From Corynebacterium glyciniphilum AJ 3170 (GTDB taxonomy: Bacteria; Actinomycetota; Actinomycetes; Mycobacteriales; Mycobacteriaceae): 64,000 nt of DNA. The DNA lies in the NCBI RefSeq assembly GCF_000626675.1, contig NZ_CP006842.1, positions 744,001-808,000 of the forward strand. The letters run 5' to 3'. The notes under the pieces were generated by a model that made no database searches, had not been told where the DNA came from, and worked only from the letters and a program-made list of their open reading frames with translations. This document shows, piece after piece, positions 51,489 through 60,746 of the stretch; the stretch's first letter is position 1; every line of letters starts with the position of its first letter. The position numbers were made by a program, and so were the translations under genes.

Positions 51489-52703
51489 ATGCCACGACAC
51501 GATGAACCCCCACAGACCTCCTTCCATCCCGAACTGACCTTCCACTGGTACCTACCGCCCTTCGTCGACTCACGCTACGTTGTCGGCGGCGGCCCCGGTG
51601 GACGGGTCGCAGCCCATGGCCGCGACGGATTGCCCGACCGTGCCGTGGACGGCAGGTACCTCACCCAGCTAGCCCTTGCCGCGGAGCAGAACGGTTTTGA
51701 CAGCGTGTTGATTCCGGTCGGGCTGTGGTGCGAGGACCCCTGGTTGATAGCCACCAGTCTGCTCGGTGTCACGGAACGGTTGAAGTTCCTGGTGGCAGTC
51801 CGTCCCGGCCTGGCCACTGCACTGAAAGAAGCGCAGTCCGCCGCCACCTTCCAGCGCCTGTCCGGAAATCGGCTGATCATCAACGTCGTCACCGGCGGGG
51901 AACCTGCCCAGCAACGCGCCACCGGTGACCGGGTGCCCAAGGCAGAGCGTTATGAGCGCACTGCCGAGTATCTCGACGTGTGGAAGCAGCTCTGGACGAG
52001 TTCCGAGCCGGTTGACTACGCCGGACGGCACGTCGACATCCGTGGTGCCAGACTTCCGGTCCGCCCTGAGACCGTGCCGTCGGTGTATTTCTCCGGATCC
52101 TCCCCGGAGGCGGTGCGCGTCGCAGCAGACCATGCCGACACCTACCTCACCTGGGGTGAACGACCCCGCGACGTCGGGAAGAAACTCCGCGACCTGCCCG
52201 GTGCCCGGGGTGGGCTGCGGGTACATGTCATCGCCCGCGAAACCTCGGACCAGGCGTGGGATGCCGCAGCACAGCTGCTGACCCATGTCTCCGAGTCCGA
52301 CGTCCGGGCCGCACAGGAGGCGATCGCGTCCTCAGAGTCGGAGAGCCAACGGCGCATCGCCGAACTCCACGGACGTGGATCGGTGTTCCGTCAGGGAGAC
52401 GATGTGCGTGCCTTGCAGATCCACCCGGGTCTGTGGACCGGTGTCGGCCTCGTCCGGGGCGGAGCCGGAACCGCGCTGGTGGGTTCCTACGACGAGGTCG
52501 CCGACCTCATCGCTGAGTACCAGCACGAGGGGATCACCGAGTTCGTCCTGTCCGGGTACCCGCACCTGGAGGAGACCTACCACGTAGGGGAAGGAGTCAT
52601 CCCCGCCCTTCGTCGCCGCGGCTACCCCGTCACCCACCACGGCGGGCCGTTGACCTCCGCGCCGGCCCCGCAGCAGCAGAGGCAGGAGGTGAAGAGCGCA
52701 TGA
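51489..52703 (+). CDS. ssuD: Alkanesulfonate monooxygenase (SsuD-like)
   Basis: 404 residues, FMNH2-dependent luciferase-like enzyme that releases sulfite from alkanesulfonates: FHWYLPPFVDSRYVVGG, DSVLIPVGLWCEDPWLIATSLLG, LKFLVAVRPGLATALKEAQSAATFQRLSG, NVVTGGEP and YFSGSSPEAVRVAA. Its start is in the order ssuD-ssuA-ssuC-ssuB and its stop overlaps ssuA by four bases. It needs reduced flavin from a separate reductase. Confidence 0.92.
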   Translation: MPRHDEPPQTSFHPELTFHWYLPPFVDSRYVVGGGPGGRVAAHGRDGLPDRAVDGRYLTQLALAAEQNGFDSVLIPVGLWCEDPWLIATSLLGVTERLKFLVAVRPGLATALKEAQSAATFQRLSGNRLIINVVTGGEPAQQRATGDRVPKAERYERTAEYLDVWKQLWTSSEPVDYAGRHVDIRGARLPVRPETVPSVYFSGSSPEAVRVAADHADTYLTWGERPRDVGKKLRDLPGARGGLRVHVIARETSDQAWDAAAQLLTHVSESDVRAAQEAIASSESESQRRIAELHGRGSVFRQGDDVRALQIHPGLWTGVGLVRGGAGTALVGSYDEVADLIAEYQHEGITEFVLSGYPHLEETYHVGEGVIPALRRRGYPVTHHGGPLTSAPAPQQQRQEVKSA

Positions 52704-53755
52704 GAACCATCCGGAACAGCGCATCCCCCAGGACGGTCACGATCATCGCTCTGACCTCACTCACCGCACTGACAGTCAGTGGATGCAACGCCGTGAGTGC
52801 CGGCGACGGAGGCGACGACTACGACGAGACCGCCGTGATCTCCGATGCCGTGGACAAGGACACCGTGCTGCGCATCGGCGACCCGCGTACCCAGGTAGCT
52901 CTCGAAGCGTCCGGTCTGATCGACGACCTGGACTTCACCCCGGAATGGGCGAATATCGACGGTGGACCGAAAACGTTGGAGGCGTTCCGGGCCGACGCCC
53001 TCGACGTCGGGGCCGTCGCTGACATTCCTCCGTTGTTTGCCACCTGGACCAATGAGCCGGTGCGCATCGTCTCGGCACGCCGCACCGTCGATCCGTTGGA
53101 GCACCCGACCTATGAACTGGGCGTCGCGCCGGGTGCGGATGTCCGTGAGCTGGCCGACCTGAAGGGCAAGCGTATCGCCTATAGCCCGGGACAGGCCCAG
53201 GGGGCGCTGGTGCTGCGCGTTCTCGAGGAAGCGGGGTTGTCCCAGGATGACGTCGACCTTGTGGAACTGCAGAGCACCGACGACACCTTCGTCAACGTCA
53301 TTGCCAAGGGAGAGGTGGACGTCGCCCCGCTCGGTATCGAACAGGCACGGTCCTATCTGGCGAAGTACGGCCAGGACGGGGCGAGCACCATCGCCCCCGG
53401 TGTGCCAGACGACCCCTGGCACCTGTACGTGCCGACCACCACGTTGCAGGACGAGAAGAAGACTGCAGCGCTCAAGCAGTACGTGCAGGTCTGGAACAAG
53501 CTCAATCTGTGGATCAATGACCACCGCGAGGAGTATGCGGATCTCTACCTCGTCGATCATCAGGGACTCTCGGAAGAGGACGCCCGGTACGTCGTCGATC
53601 GGCAGGGAGATTTCACGGTTCCGGAGAACTGGGACGGGCTGATCTCTGAACACCAGGCGACCGCAGACCTGCTGTCGCGGGAACAGGACCATCCGGAGAT
53701 CGAGGTCGACGACCTCTACGACCGACGTTTCGAACCCGAGGAGTTGGCGGCATGA
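52700..53755 (+). CDS. ssuA: Aliphatic sulfonate ABC transporter, substrate-binding lipoprotein
   Basis: 351 residues. An N-terminal signal with lipobox LTVSGC places it as a lipoprotein on the outer face of the membrane. NrtA/SsuA-type fold: LRIGDPRTQVALEASG, LEAFRADALDVGAVADIPPLFA, ELADLKGKRIAYSPGQAQGALVLRVLEEAGL and VNVIAKGEVDVAPLG. It presents sulfonates to the SsuC permease. Coupled by four-base overlaps to ssuD and ssuC. Confidence 0.9.
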   Translation: MRTIRNSASPRTVTIIALTSLTALTVSGCNAVSAGDGGDDYDETAVISDAVDKDTVLRIGDPRTQVALEASGLIDDLDFTPEWANIDGGPKTLEAFRADALDVGAVADIPPLFATWTNEPVRIVSARRTVDPLEHPTYELGVAPGADVRELADLKGKRIAYSPGQAQGALVLRVLEEAGLSQDDVDLVELQSTDDTFVNVIAKGEVDVAPLGIEQARSYLAKYGQDGASTIAPGVPDDPWHLYVPTTTLQDEKKTAALKQYVQVWNKLNLWINDHREEYADLYLVDHQGLSEEDARYVVDRQGDFTVPENWDGLISEHQATADLLSREQDHPEIEVDDLYDRRFEPEELAA

Positions 53756-54633
53756 CCACCACACTGGAGCACACCGTAGGTACGACCGGTCCGTCGCGGC
53801 AGTCACCGGACCCGCGCCCGGGATCGCCGGCGAGCGGGCAGGAGGACGTACGGCCCCGGCGTCGGAGCTACGGCCCCGGCGGACGTCTGAAACTCGGCCG
53901 GGGGCTCGGGGTCCTGTTTCTTCTTCTGGCATGGGCCGGTGGGTCGGCAACAGGTCTGATCGACCCACGCATCCTCGCTTCGCCCTGGCAGGTTGCAGCG
54001 GCCGCCGCCGAGCTCGTGGAGTCCGGGCGACTCCAGGAATCACTCGTGGCATCGTTGACTCGCGCGGGCGCCGGCATCATCCTGGGGATTGTCGCCGGTG
54101 TCATCCTCGCCACCGTGGCGGGGCTCTCGCGCTGGGGAGAATCACTGATTGACGGTCCGGTGCAGGTCAAACGGTCTATCCCGACACTGGCGCTGATGCC
54201 GCTGCTGATCCTGTGGTTCGGCATCGGTGAAGAAATGAAGGTCACCACCATTGCCCTGGCCACGGTGATCCCGGTGTACATGAACACCTTCGACGGCCTC
54301 CGGTCGATCGACCGGCGGTTCGTCGAACTTGCCAGCACTCTGGAGGTCGGTCGCGTGGAGTTCCTGCGTCGGGTGATCCTCCCCGGGTCGATGCCCGGCG
54401 TGATTCTGGGCCTGCGGTACGGAGTCACCGCCGGTCTGCTGGCTCTGGTCGTCGTCGAGCAGGTGAACACGACGTCGGGGCTGGGCTACATGATCACCCT
54501 GGCTTCGAACTACGGGCAGACGGAGATCATCGTCGTCGGCCTGGTCACCTACGCAGTGCTCGGTGTTGCTGCCGACGCAGCACTTCGGGCCGTTGGACGG
54601 AGGGCTTTGTCATGGCGACGCACGATCAGCTGA
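53752..54633 (+). CDS. ssuC: Aliphatic sulfonate ABC transporter, permease
   Basis: 293 residues, six membrane segments of the binding-protein-dependent permease family, after a 45-residue Pro/Arg-rich cytoplasmic start. SsuC/TauC signatures: RAGAGIILGIVAGVILATVAG, KRSIPTLALMPLLILWFGIGEEMK and the EAA-loop region RVEFLRRVILPGSMPGVILGLR. It overlaps ssuB by 22 bases. Confidence 0.91.
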   Translation: MTTTLEHTVGTTGPSRQSPDPRPGSPASGQEDVRPRRRSYGPGGRLKLGRGLGVLFLLLAWAGGSATGLIDPRILASPWQVAAAAAELVESGRLQESLVASLTRAGAGIILGIVAGVILATVAGLSRWGESLIDGPVQVKRSIPTLALMPLLILWFGIGEEMKVTTIALATVIPVYMNTFDGLRSIDRRFVELASTLEVGRVEFLRRVILPGSMPGVILGLRYGVTAGLLALVVVEQVNTTSGLGYMITLASNYGQTEIIVVGLVTYAVLGVAADAALRAVGRRALSWRRTIS

Positions 54634-55346
54634 ACGCAGACTCGGGCACAAACTCGAGGACAGGCACAGTCAGTGTGCGGAATCTCCACCGTTCCTTCGA
54701 CGGGGCCACCGACATCCTCGCGGGCATCGACCTGGACATCGGCGCCGGTGAGTTTGTCGCACTGCTGGGACGCAGCGGATCCGGGAAATCGACGCTGTTA
54801 CGGGCACTCGCTGGACTGGACAGTGACGTCGCAGGCCACGGTGTGATTGAGGTGCCTGAGCGGGTGTCGGTCGTATTTCAGGATTCCCGGCTTGTGCCGT
54901 GGCTCCGCATCGCCCAGAACGTTGCTTTCGGCCTGCCGTCGGGCAGCGTGACGACGAGGCATGTCGGCGACGCACTCGCCGAGGTCGGGCTGTCAGGTCG
55001 TGAACGCGCCTGGCCGGTCGAACTCTCCGGTGGTGAACAGCAGCGCGCGGCACTGGCCCGAGCGCTGGTCAGGGAACCGGATCTGCTGTTGGCTGACGAG
55101 CCTTTCGGTGCTCTGGACGCCCTGACAAAGATCCGGATGCACGGGCTGCTGCGGGACCTGGTTGCCCGACACCGTCCGTCGGTGCTGATGATTACCCATG
55201 ACGTCGATGAAGCAGTCACCCTCGCCGACCGGGTCATCGTCCTGAAGGAGGGGCAGCTGAGCCTCCAGTGCACGACGGACGGGGTGGACCCCGGGGACCT
55301 GCGGTCGCGCCTACTCGAGGAACTTGGAGTGGAGGCCGTGGCATAA
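54612..55346 (+). CDS. ssuB: Aliphatic sulfonate ABC transporter, ATPase
   Basis: 244 residues. Walker A GRSGSGKST, Q-loop VVFQDSRLVPWLRI (the DxRLLPW form typical of SsuB/TauB/NrtD), signature LSGGEQQRAALARAL, Walker B LLLADEPFGALD and His-switch MITHDVDEA. Last gene of the ssuDACB unit. Confidence 0.92.
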   Translation: MATHDQLNADSGTNSRTGTVSVRNLHRSFDGATDILAGIDLDIGAGEFVALLGRSGSGKSTLLRALAGLDSDVAGHGVIEVPERVSVVFQDSRLVPWLRIAQNVAFGLPSGSVTTRHVGDALAEVGLSGRERAWPVELSGGEQQRAALARALVREPDLLLADEPFGALDALTKIRMHGLLRDLVARHRPSVLMITHDVDEAVTLADRVIVLKEGQLSLQCTTDGVDPGDLRSRLLEELGVEAVA

Positions 55347-55373
55347 GAAGGTCGGACGTGCCACACTTCGGTG

Positions 55374-56543
55374 ATGACCGACTCCACTGTTCTTGACGCC
55401 GTTGCGGTACTTCTGCGGGACAGGGTCCGCGACGGCCGGTTGCCTGGTGCCGTCGCCGCATACCACCACGGTGGCCGACATGGCAGGATGATGCCGGGAA
55501 CAGAGACCGTCGCTGTCGGGGTGCAGGACCTGGCGTCGGGCGCACCGATGATGCCCGACTCCCTGTTCTTCTGGGACTCGCTGAGTAAGCCCGTGACTGC
55601 CGCTGTGGCCTTGACACTCATCGCCGAGGGCAGCATCGCCCTGGACACACCCCTGTCCCGGTGGCTGCCCGAACTCGACCGGCCTTCCGTCCTCCGTGAC
55701 CCGTCTGGCGCGTTGGACGATGCGGCCAACCTCGTGCCGTGCGACCGCGCGGCCACGGTCGAGGACCTGTTGACCCTGCGCGGCGGCCTGGGGTTCACTC
55801 CGGACTTCGGGTCGCCGTTCTGCCGGAGGCTGTTCAGGATCCTGCAGGAGGAGAGTCTCGGACGCTCCGTGAACAGGGCGGACTACCTCGCTTCAGCGGC
55901 CACGCTGCCCCTGGCCCATCAACCCGGGCACGGGTGGACCTACAACTCCGGCAGTACCCTGCTCGGACTGCTGTGCGAACGCGTGGCGGAGGTGCCGCTC
56001 GACCAGCTGACGCAGGACCGGCTGTTTACTCCGCTCGGCATCGGTGACACCACGTGGTGGGTGGACCGGCAGAGACTCGACCGGTTCACCGCCCGCTACG
56101 CTGACGGAGAAGAAGGCCTGAGCCTGGTTGACCCTCCGGACGGTGTCTACGCCGCACCACCGGCGTTCCCCGATGCGGCAGGTGCGCTCGTCGGCCCCGT
56201 GGGCGACTGGATCACCTTCACCCGCCTCCTGCTCGGCGGCGGTGCGGTGGACGGTACGAGGATTCTGCCGGTGTCACTGGTGACGGCGATGATGACCGAT
56301 CAGCTGTCGCCCGCGCAGCGGGAAGCGTCGGGATTTTTCCTGGCCGAGGGGGAGGGCTGGGGCTACGGCGGCAGTGTGCGTCCCGACGGGACGTACGGCT
56401 GGGCCGGTGCCGCCGGAACCTGGGCACGGGTCAACCCGCGTACCGATGAGGCCGTCGTCGTGTTCACCCAGCTGGCGTTGCACGGCCCCGAGGGTGGTGG
56501 ACTTTTCGACGAGATCGAGCAGATTGTCGGCGCTGCGTGGTGA
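55374..56543 (+). CDS. Serine hydrolase of the beta-lactamase (class C/esterase) family
   Basis: 389 residues from ATG 55374 (a GTG three bases upstream is possible). The SxxK motif is SLSK in FFWDSLSKPVTAAVALTLIAEG; the second motif is TYNSGSTLLGLL in place of the usual YSN; the third region is YGWAGAAGTWARVNP. Such proteins are esterases or peptidases of unknown substrate. No signal peptide, so probably cytoplasmic. It lies 27 bases after ssuB and is convergent with the siderophore-interacting protein gene. A siderophore esterase role is conceivable from context but unsupported. Confidence 0.82.
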   Translation: MTDSTVLDAVAVLLRDRVRDGRLPGAVAAYHHGGRHGRMMPGTETVAVGVQDLASGAPMMPDSLFFWDSLSKPVTAAVALTLIAEGSIALDTPLSRWLPELDRPSVLRDPSGALDDAANLVPCDRAATVEDLLTLRGGLGFTPDFGSPFCRRLFRILQEESLGRSVNRADYLASAATLPLAHQPGHGWTYNSGSTLLGLLCERVAEVPLDQLTQDRLFTPLGIGDTTWWVDRQRLDRFTARYADGEEGLSLVDPPDGVYAAPPAFPDAAGALVGPVGDWITFTRLLLGGGAVDGTRILPVSLVTAMMTDQLSPAQREASGFFLAEGEGWGYGGSVRPDGTYGWAGAAGTWARVNPRTDEAVVVFTQLALHGPEGGGLFDEIEQIVGAAW

Positions 56544-56559
56544 CGCTACGCCCCGGTGG

Positions 56560-57456
56560 TTATGGCCGGGGCCGGCCTTCGATCCAGTAGGCGACCCAGT
56601 CCACGAAGGCGGTGTCGACGTTCCACTCGTCCACGGCGATGCCGCGCACGGTCTTGGTCATGCCGACTTCACCGCTGGCCCACACGTACTCCACGGCGGC
56701 TGACGGGTGGCCGTTTTCCGCCGCCTCGCGGAGATGAGTGGCGACGGCCTCGGATTCCATCCCGGGTGTGGTGTAGATGATCTGCAGGGATGCCACCCGG
56801 TCAGACCAGTCCTCCGCCAGCCCGCTTTCCAGGTCGTCGGGGGAGTGGGCGACGACAACGACGTGGTACCTGGAGAGATCATCGGTGTGATGGTCGTCGG
56901 TGAACTCGAGGACGGTCAGCAGAGCGGGGACGGCTGACGGGTCGGCGACGAAGAGGGGGCGTTCGGCGTGGCGGATCCAGATGGCGTTGCACAGCCAGAC
57001 TCCGGCGGTGGCGCCGGGGCGGACCTGTGAGACCCAGCTGGCACCGGGGCCGGGGTGGTCGTCGTGCATCACCACGTCGACATCGATCTCTCCTTCATCC
57101 TGCCGCAGGTGGCGCACGGTGTACCAGCGCAGTCCCGGCCGTACAGCCTCATCGATCTCAGCGACGGCAGCGCGGATATTCCGTCCTGCGGTGTCGAAAG
57201 GCTCGAAGTCGTGACCCTGCTGTGGCATCAGCAGGCCAAAGAACTCGTCGGGCCCAGTGAGCTCCAGCTCCCTGAATTCGGGGGACGACAGTGTGAGCCG
57301 TCGGAGGTTCGGCGCGATCAACTCATTGGCGGTCACCGTGACCGGGACGAGTCGTCCGCCGAAATCGTCGGCGGGTTCAGTGCCCTCGGACGGGTCACGT
57401 CGTGGGTGCTCCCGGAGTTCGGTGTCGCGGACGGCGGTGGCGGGCGTGGTGGCCAT
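56560..57456 (-). CDS. Siderophore-interacting protein (FAD-dependent ferric reductase, ViuB type)
   Basis: 298 residues. N-terminal FAD-binding beta-barrel with LRRLTLSSPEFREL and the flavin motif RWYTVRHLRQ, followed by a NAD(P)H-binding-like C-terminal domain with EYVWASGEVGMTKTVRG. The family reduces ferric siderophores in the cytoplasm to free iron. It follows the ATPase gene by 27 bases, as the last gene of the FecCD-FecCD-FecE-SIP operon. A short GC hairpin (56550-56572) spans its stop and could terminate both convergent genes. Confidence 0.92.
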   Translation of the reverse strand: MATTPATAVRDTELREHPRRDPSEGTEPADDFGGRLVPVTVTANELIAPNLRRLTLSSPEFRELELTGPDEFFGLLMPQQGHDFEPFDTAGRNIRAAVAEIDEAVRPGLRWYTVRHLRQDEGEIDVDVVMHDDHPGPGASWVSQVRPGATAGVWLCNAIWIRHAERPLFVADPSAVPALLTVLEFTDDHHTDDLSRYHVVVVAHSPDDLESGLAEDWSDRVASLQIIYTTPGMESEAVATHLREAAENGHPSAAVEYVWASGEVGMTKTVRGIAVDEWNVDTAFVDWVAYWIEGRPRP

Positions 57457-57483
57457 GGTGGTGCTCCTGTCTATGGTGGCTGT

Positions 57484-58326
57484 TTAGGATGCGGGGTCGC
57501 CGAGGTGGTCGCCGGTCTCCGGCGGGGCTGACGGCACGATCAACGGGCCGCCGACGACCGGGTCGTCAATGACGACGGCATCGAGGTTGAAGACGTCCTT
57601 GAGCAGGCGGGAGGTGATGATCTCGCCGGGGCTTCCCGCTGCCTCGATAGCACCGTCACGCATGACCACCAGGTGGTCGGAGTAGCGTACGGCCAGGTTG
57701 AGGTCGTGCAGCACCATGACCACGGTACGGTCGAGACGGCCTTTGAGCTCCCGGACCAGATCGAGGACCTCGATGGAGTGGGAGAGATCGAGGTACGTCG
57801 TCGGCTCGTCGAGGAACAGGACTTCGGTGTGCTGTGCCAGGACCATGGATATCCACACCCGCTGGCGTTGGCCGCCGGACAGCGAGTCCACCGGCCGGTC
57901 GGCGAGGTTGGCGACCGAGGTCATCTCGAGGGCTGCCATGACCTCCTCTTCGTCCGTGGACGACCATTGCCTGATCCAGCTCTGGTGAGGGTGACGGCCA
58001 CGCGAAACCAGGTCAGAGACCACGAGACCGGGCGGGGCGACCGGTGACTGCGGAAGCACACCGATGATCTTGGCGAGGTCTTTTCGCTTCATACCGCCGA
58101 TGTCGGTGGAGTCGAGGTGGACGTCACCTGCCCGGGAGGGGAGGAGTCGGGCCAGCGACCGGAGCAGTGTGGATTTTCCGCAGCCGTTCGGGCCGATGAT
58201 GGTCGTGACCTTGCCTCCGGGGATGCTCAGCGACAGGTCATCGATGATCGGAGCACCTTTGCCGTAGCCGACGGTGAGGCCGGAGGCGGTGATCGTGTTG
58301 GTCTGGGTACGGGTCTGGGTGCTCAT
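57484..58326 (-). CDS. Ferric siderophore ABC transporter, ATPase (FecE/FepC type)
   Basis: 280 residues from ATG 58326, overlapping the upstream permease stop (ATGA); the open frame continues far upstream but only as a shadow of the permease gene. Walker A GPNGCGKST, LPQSPVAPPGLVVSDLVSRGRHPHQS, signature SLSGGQRQRVWISM, Walker B VLFLDEPTTYLDLSH, His-switch VLHDLN. Similar to, but distinct from, the ATPase at 16086. Confidence 0.94.
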   Translation of the reverse strand: MSTQTRTQTNTITASGLTVGYGKGAPIIDDLSLSIPGGKVTTIIGPNGCGKSTLLRSLARLLPSRAGDVHLDSTDIGGMKRKDLAKIIGVLPQSPVAPPGLVVSDLVSRGRHPHQSWIRQWSSTDEEEVMAALEMTSVANLADRPVDSLSGGQRQRVWISMVLAQHTEVLFLDEPTTYLDLSHSIEVLDLVRELKGRLDRTVVMVLHDLNLAVRYSDHLVVMRDGAIEAAGSPGEIITSRLLKDVFNLDAVVIDDPVVGGPLIVPSAPPETGDHLGDPAS

Positions 58327-59507
58327 TCGGTGGAGGCCCTCCGGTTGTTCTGGACGAGCAGATAGATCAGGAACAGTCCGCCGACTGCGGACGTCAGCAG
58401 TCCCACGGGGAGTTCGACGGGAAGGAGTGACTGGGTCGCCATGTCGGCGAGGACCAGTAGGCAGGACCCGAACAGTGCGGATGCCAGCAGCGGCGGTGTC
58501 GACCGTCCGCAGAGTCGTTGGGCGATCTGCGGGGAAACGAACGCGACGAAGCCGATGGGGCCGGCCGCGGAGACGGCGACGGCGGCCAGCGCGACGGAGA
58601 ACACGAGGAGTGCGACCTGCACCCCGGTGACGTTCTGGCCGAGTGACCGGGCCACGTCGGGGCCGAGCACACCAGCGAGCAGTTGAAAGGAGATCCATGC
58701 GAAGATCGGTGCCCCGATCAAGACGAGGAGAATGACCGGCAGTGCCCGGGTCCAGTTTGTGGCATTCAGTGACCCGGAAAGCCACAACTGCGCTGTCGTG
58801 GCGTCGCGCAGGTCCGCGCGGGTCATCAGGAAGTTGATGAAGGCCATCAGCAGTGCGGAGATGATGATGCCGGAGAGCACGAGGCGGAAGGGGTCCATGC
58901 CACGGCGGTAGGCGAGGATCCAGATGGCCAGTCCAGTGAGCAGTCCACCGGCGAGGGCAGCGACGGGGATGCCGACGCCGGAGAGCCAGCCGACGAGACC
59001 GCCGGAGGCACCGCCGCCGAGCACGATGATGGTCACAGCCATCGCAGAGGCACCGGTGGTGATGCCGAGAATGTCGGGACTGGCCAGGGCGTTGCGGGTG
59101 ACCGACTGGGTGAGCGCACCGGACAGGCCCAGGGCGGCGCCGACGACGATCCCGGTCACGGATCGGGGCATGCGCCAGTCGAAGACGACGAGTTCCTCGA
59201 TGCGGGACGGTTCGACGATGAGGTCGCGGAGTCCAGCCAGGTGCAGGGAGTCGAAGAGCCGGGCGCTGATGATCTCGGCGACGCGGATCGGGGTCAGCGG
59301 GTAGTCGCCGAGGCAGATGGACAGCAGGAACAGGATGACCGCCGTGATCGCCAGGACGACGGTCACGAAGAAGTGGCGGGGACGCCATACCGTGGACAGT
59401 GCGCCGAGCCGGAATGCGGGACGTCCTGGCACCCGGGAATTGTGGACCCAGGTGCGCCGGGGCTCCCGCGGAGTCTCCGTGTCGGTGGTCGTACCGGTGG
59501 GGGTCAC
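58323..59507 (-). CDS. Ferric siderophore ABC transporter, permease (FecCD family)
   Basis: 394 residues. A 45-residue hydrophilic start, then FecCD membrane segments with WRMPRSVTGIVVGAALGLSGA, QSVTRNALASPDILGITTGASA and GPIGFVAFVSPQIAQRLCG. It overlaps its upstream partner and the downstream ATPase by four bases each. Confidence 0.93.
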   Translation of the reverse strand: MTPTGTTTDTETPREPRRTWVHNSRVPGRPAFRLGALSTVWRPRHFFVTVVLAITAVILFLLSICLGDYPLTPIRVAEIISARLFDSLHLAGLRDLIVEPSRIEELVVFDWRMPRSVTGIVVGAALGLSGALTQSVTRNALASPDILGITTGASAMAVTIIVLGGGASGGLVGWLSGVGIPVAALAGGLLTGLAIWILAYRRGMDPFRLVLSGIIISALLMAFINFLMTRADLRDATTAQLWLSGSLNATNWTRALPVILLVLIGAPIFAWISFQLLAGVLGPDVARSLGQNVTGVQVALLVFSVALAAVAVSAAGPIGFVAFVSPQIAQRLCGRSTPPLLASALFGSCLLVLADMATQSLLPVELPVGLLTSAVGGLFLIYLLVQNNRRASTE

Positions 59508-60604
59508 AGTTGCACCACCTTTCTGCGGACGAGCATGTAGATGAAGAGTGGTGCGCCGACGAACGCGAGGACAATGCCGACTTGAAGCTCACCGGGGCGG
59601 GCCACGAGGCGACCGAGGACATCAGCGTAGATCAGGAGGGTCGCTCCACCGAGCGCTGAGTACGGCAGGATCCAGCGGTAATCCGGCCCGGTGATCGAAC
59701 GGACGAGGTGGGGGACGACGAGCCCGAGGAAGGCGATGGGCCCCGCGGCGGCGGTCGCGGATGCTGCCAGCAGTGCGATGACGACCATGCCCATGAACCG
59801 GGCGACACGGGTGTTGACGCCCAGGGCGGTGGCGACGTCGTCACCGAGGTTCAGAAGGTTGAGCTGGGGGCCGGTGGCGAAGGCGAGGAGGAGCCCGATG
59901 ACGATGACCGGGAGCACTCCCCAGAACACACTCATGTCCCGTCCCGCCACGGAGCCGACGGTCCAGAACCGCATCCGGTCCAGGTTGTTCTCGTCGGTGA
60001 GGACAAGGGCGCTGATGATCGCCTGGAGGACGGCGTTCATCGCGGCTCCGCCGAGGATCAGGGTCAGTGGGTGGACGTTGCCGCCTCCGACAGAAGCCAG
60101 TCCGAAGACGATGAACGTGGCGACGAGGGCACCACCGAAAGCCCATGCGGCGGTGGCACCCGTACCGGTGACGTTGAAGAGGGCGAAGCTACTGACCACG
60201 GCCAGTGACGCTCCGGCCGAGATACCGAGGATGCCAGGGTCCGCCAGTGGGTTGCGGGTGTGCCCCTGGATCAGCGCCCCGGCGACTCCGAGTGCCGCTC
60301 CGACCACGATGCCGATGAGGGTGCGTGGGAAACGGAGTTCGGTGATGACCTGGAGATCGGGATTGTCGATGCGCTCGGCACGTAGAGCGGAAGGTAGCTG
60401 GCGCAGTGCATCCAGGAGGACATCGTTCGGGATGATGCGGGAACCGTAGGCGAGACTGAGCACGAAACCGACGACGAGGAGGACGGTAAGCCCGAGGAGT
60501 CCGAGGAGCCGGCGTCGACGTAGGTTTGTCGTCGCCGACACGCCGGGGGTGTGGGGACGCGTCGAGCCCGGTGGTTCGGGGACGTCCGTGGTTCCCGTCG
60601 TCAT
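59504..60604 (-). CDS. Ferric siderophore ABC transporter, permease (FecCD family)
   Basis: 366 residues; first gene of the second iron-siderophore import operon. After a Pro/Thr-rich cytoplasmic tail: LAYGSRIIPNDVLLDAL, RFPRTLIGIVVGAALGVAGALIQGHTRNPLADPGILGISAGA and GPIAFLGLVVPHLVRSITG. A DtxR-like box lies 67-85 bases upstream. As in the first importer, no substrate-binding protein gene is adjacent. Confidence 0.93.
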   Translation of the reverse strand: MTTGTTDVPEPPGSTRPHTPGVSATTNLRRRRLLGLLGLTVLLVVGFVLSLAYGSRIIPNDVLLDALRQLPSALRAERIDNPDLQVITELRFPRTLIGIVVGAALGVAGALIQGHTRNPLADPGILGISAGASLAVVSSFALFNVTGTGATAAWAFGGALVATFIVFGLASVGGGNVHPLTLILGGAAMNAVLQAIISALVLTDENNLDRMRFWTVGSVAGRDMSVFWGVLPVIVIGLLLAFATGPQLNLLNLGDDVATALGVNTRVARFMGMVVIALLAASATAAAGPIAFLGLVVPHLVRSITGPDYRWILPYSALGGATLLIYADVLGRLVARPGELQVGIVLAFVGAPLFIYMLVRRKVVQL

Positions 60605-60670
60605 CGGGCCCCTTTCGCTCGTGGGAAAGAGCGTGGTGGCACAGAAGAACCCCTGCCTCCACGCTCGAGG

Positions 60671-60689
60671 ATAGGTTCACCTTAGATCG
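60671..60689 (-). promoter_or_regulatory. DtxR/IdeR-like iron box ahead of the second importer operon
   Basis: Read on the minus strand, CGATCTAAGGTGAACCTAT matches the DtxR consensus at 11 of 19 positions by eye. It is the weakest of the boxes but is correctly placed upstream of the permease gene. Confidence 0.5.
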
Positions 60690-60746
60690 TAGGTGAGCCT
60701 CGCGCAATGAAAGCAGGGGCTGTGCGACCGCTGGTCGGGGAACTTC

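Noticed and set aside
58327..59622. Long in-frame extension of the second FecE-type ATPase
   Set aside because: Overlaps the FecCD permease gene in another frame; the ATPase fold begins at ATG 58326.
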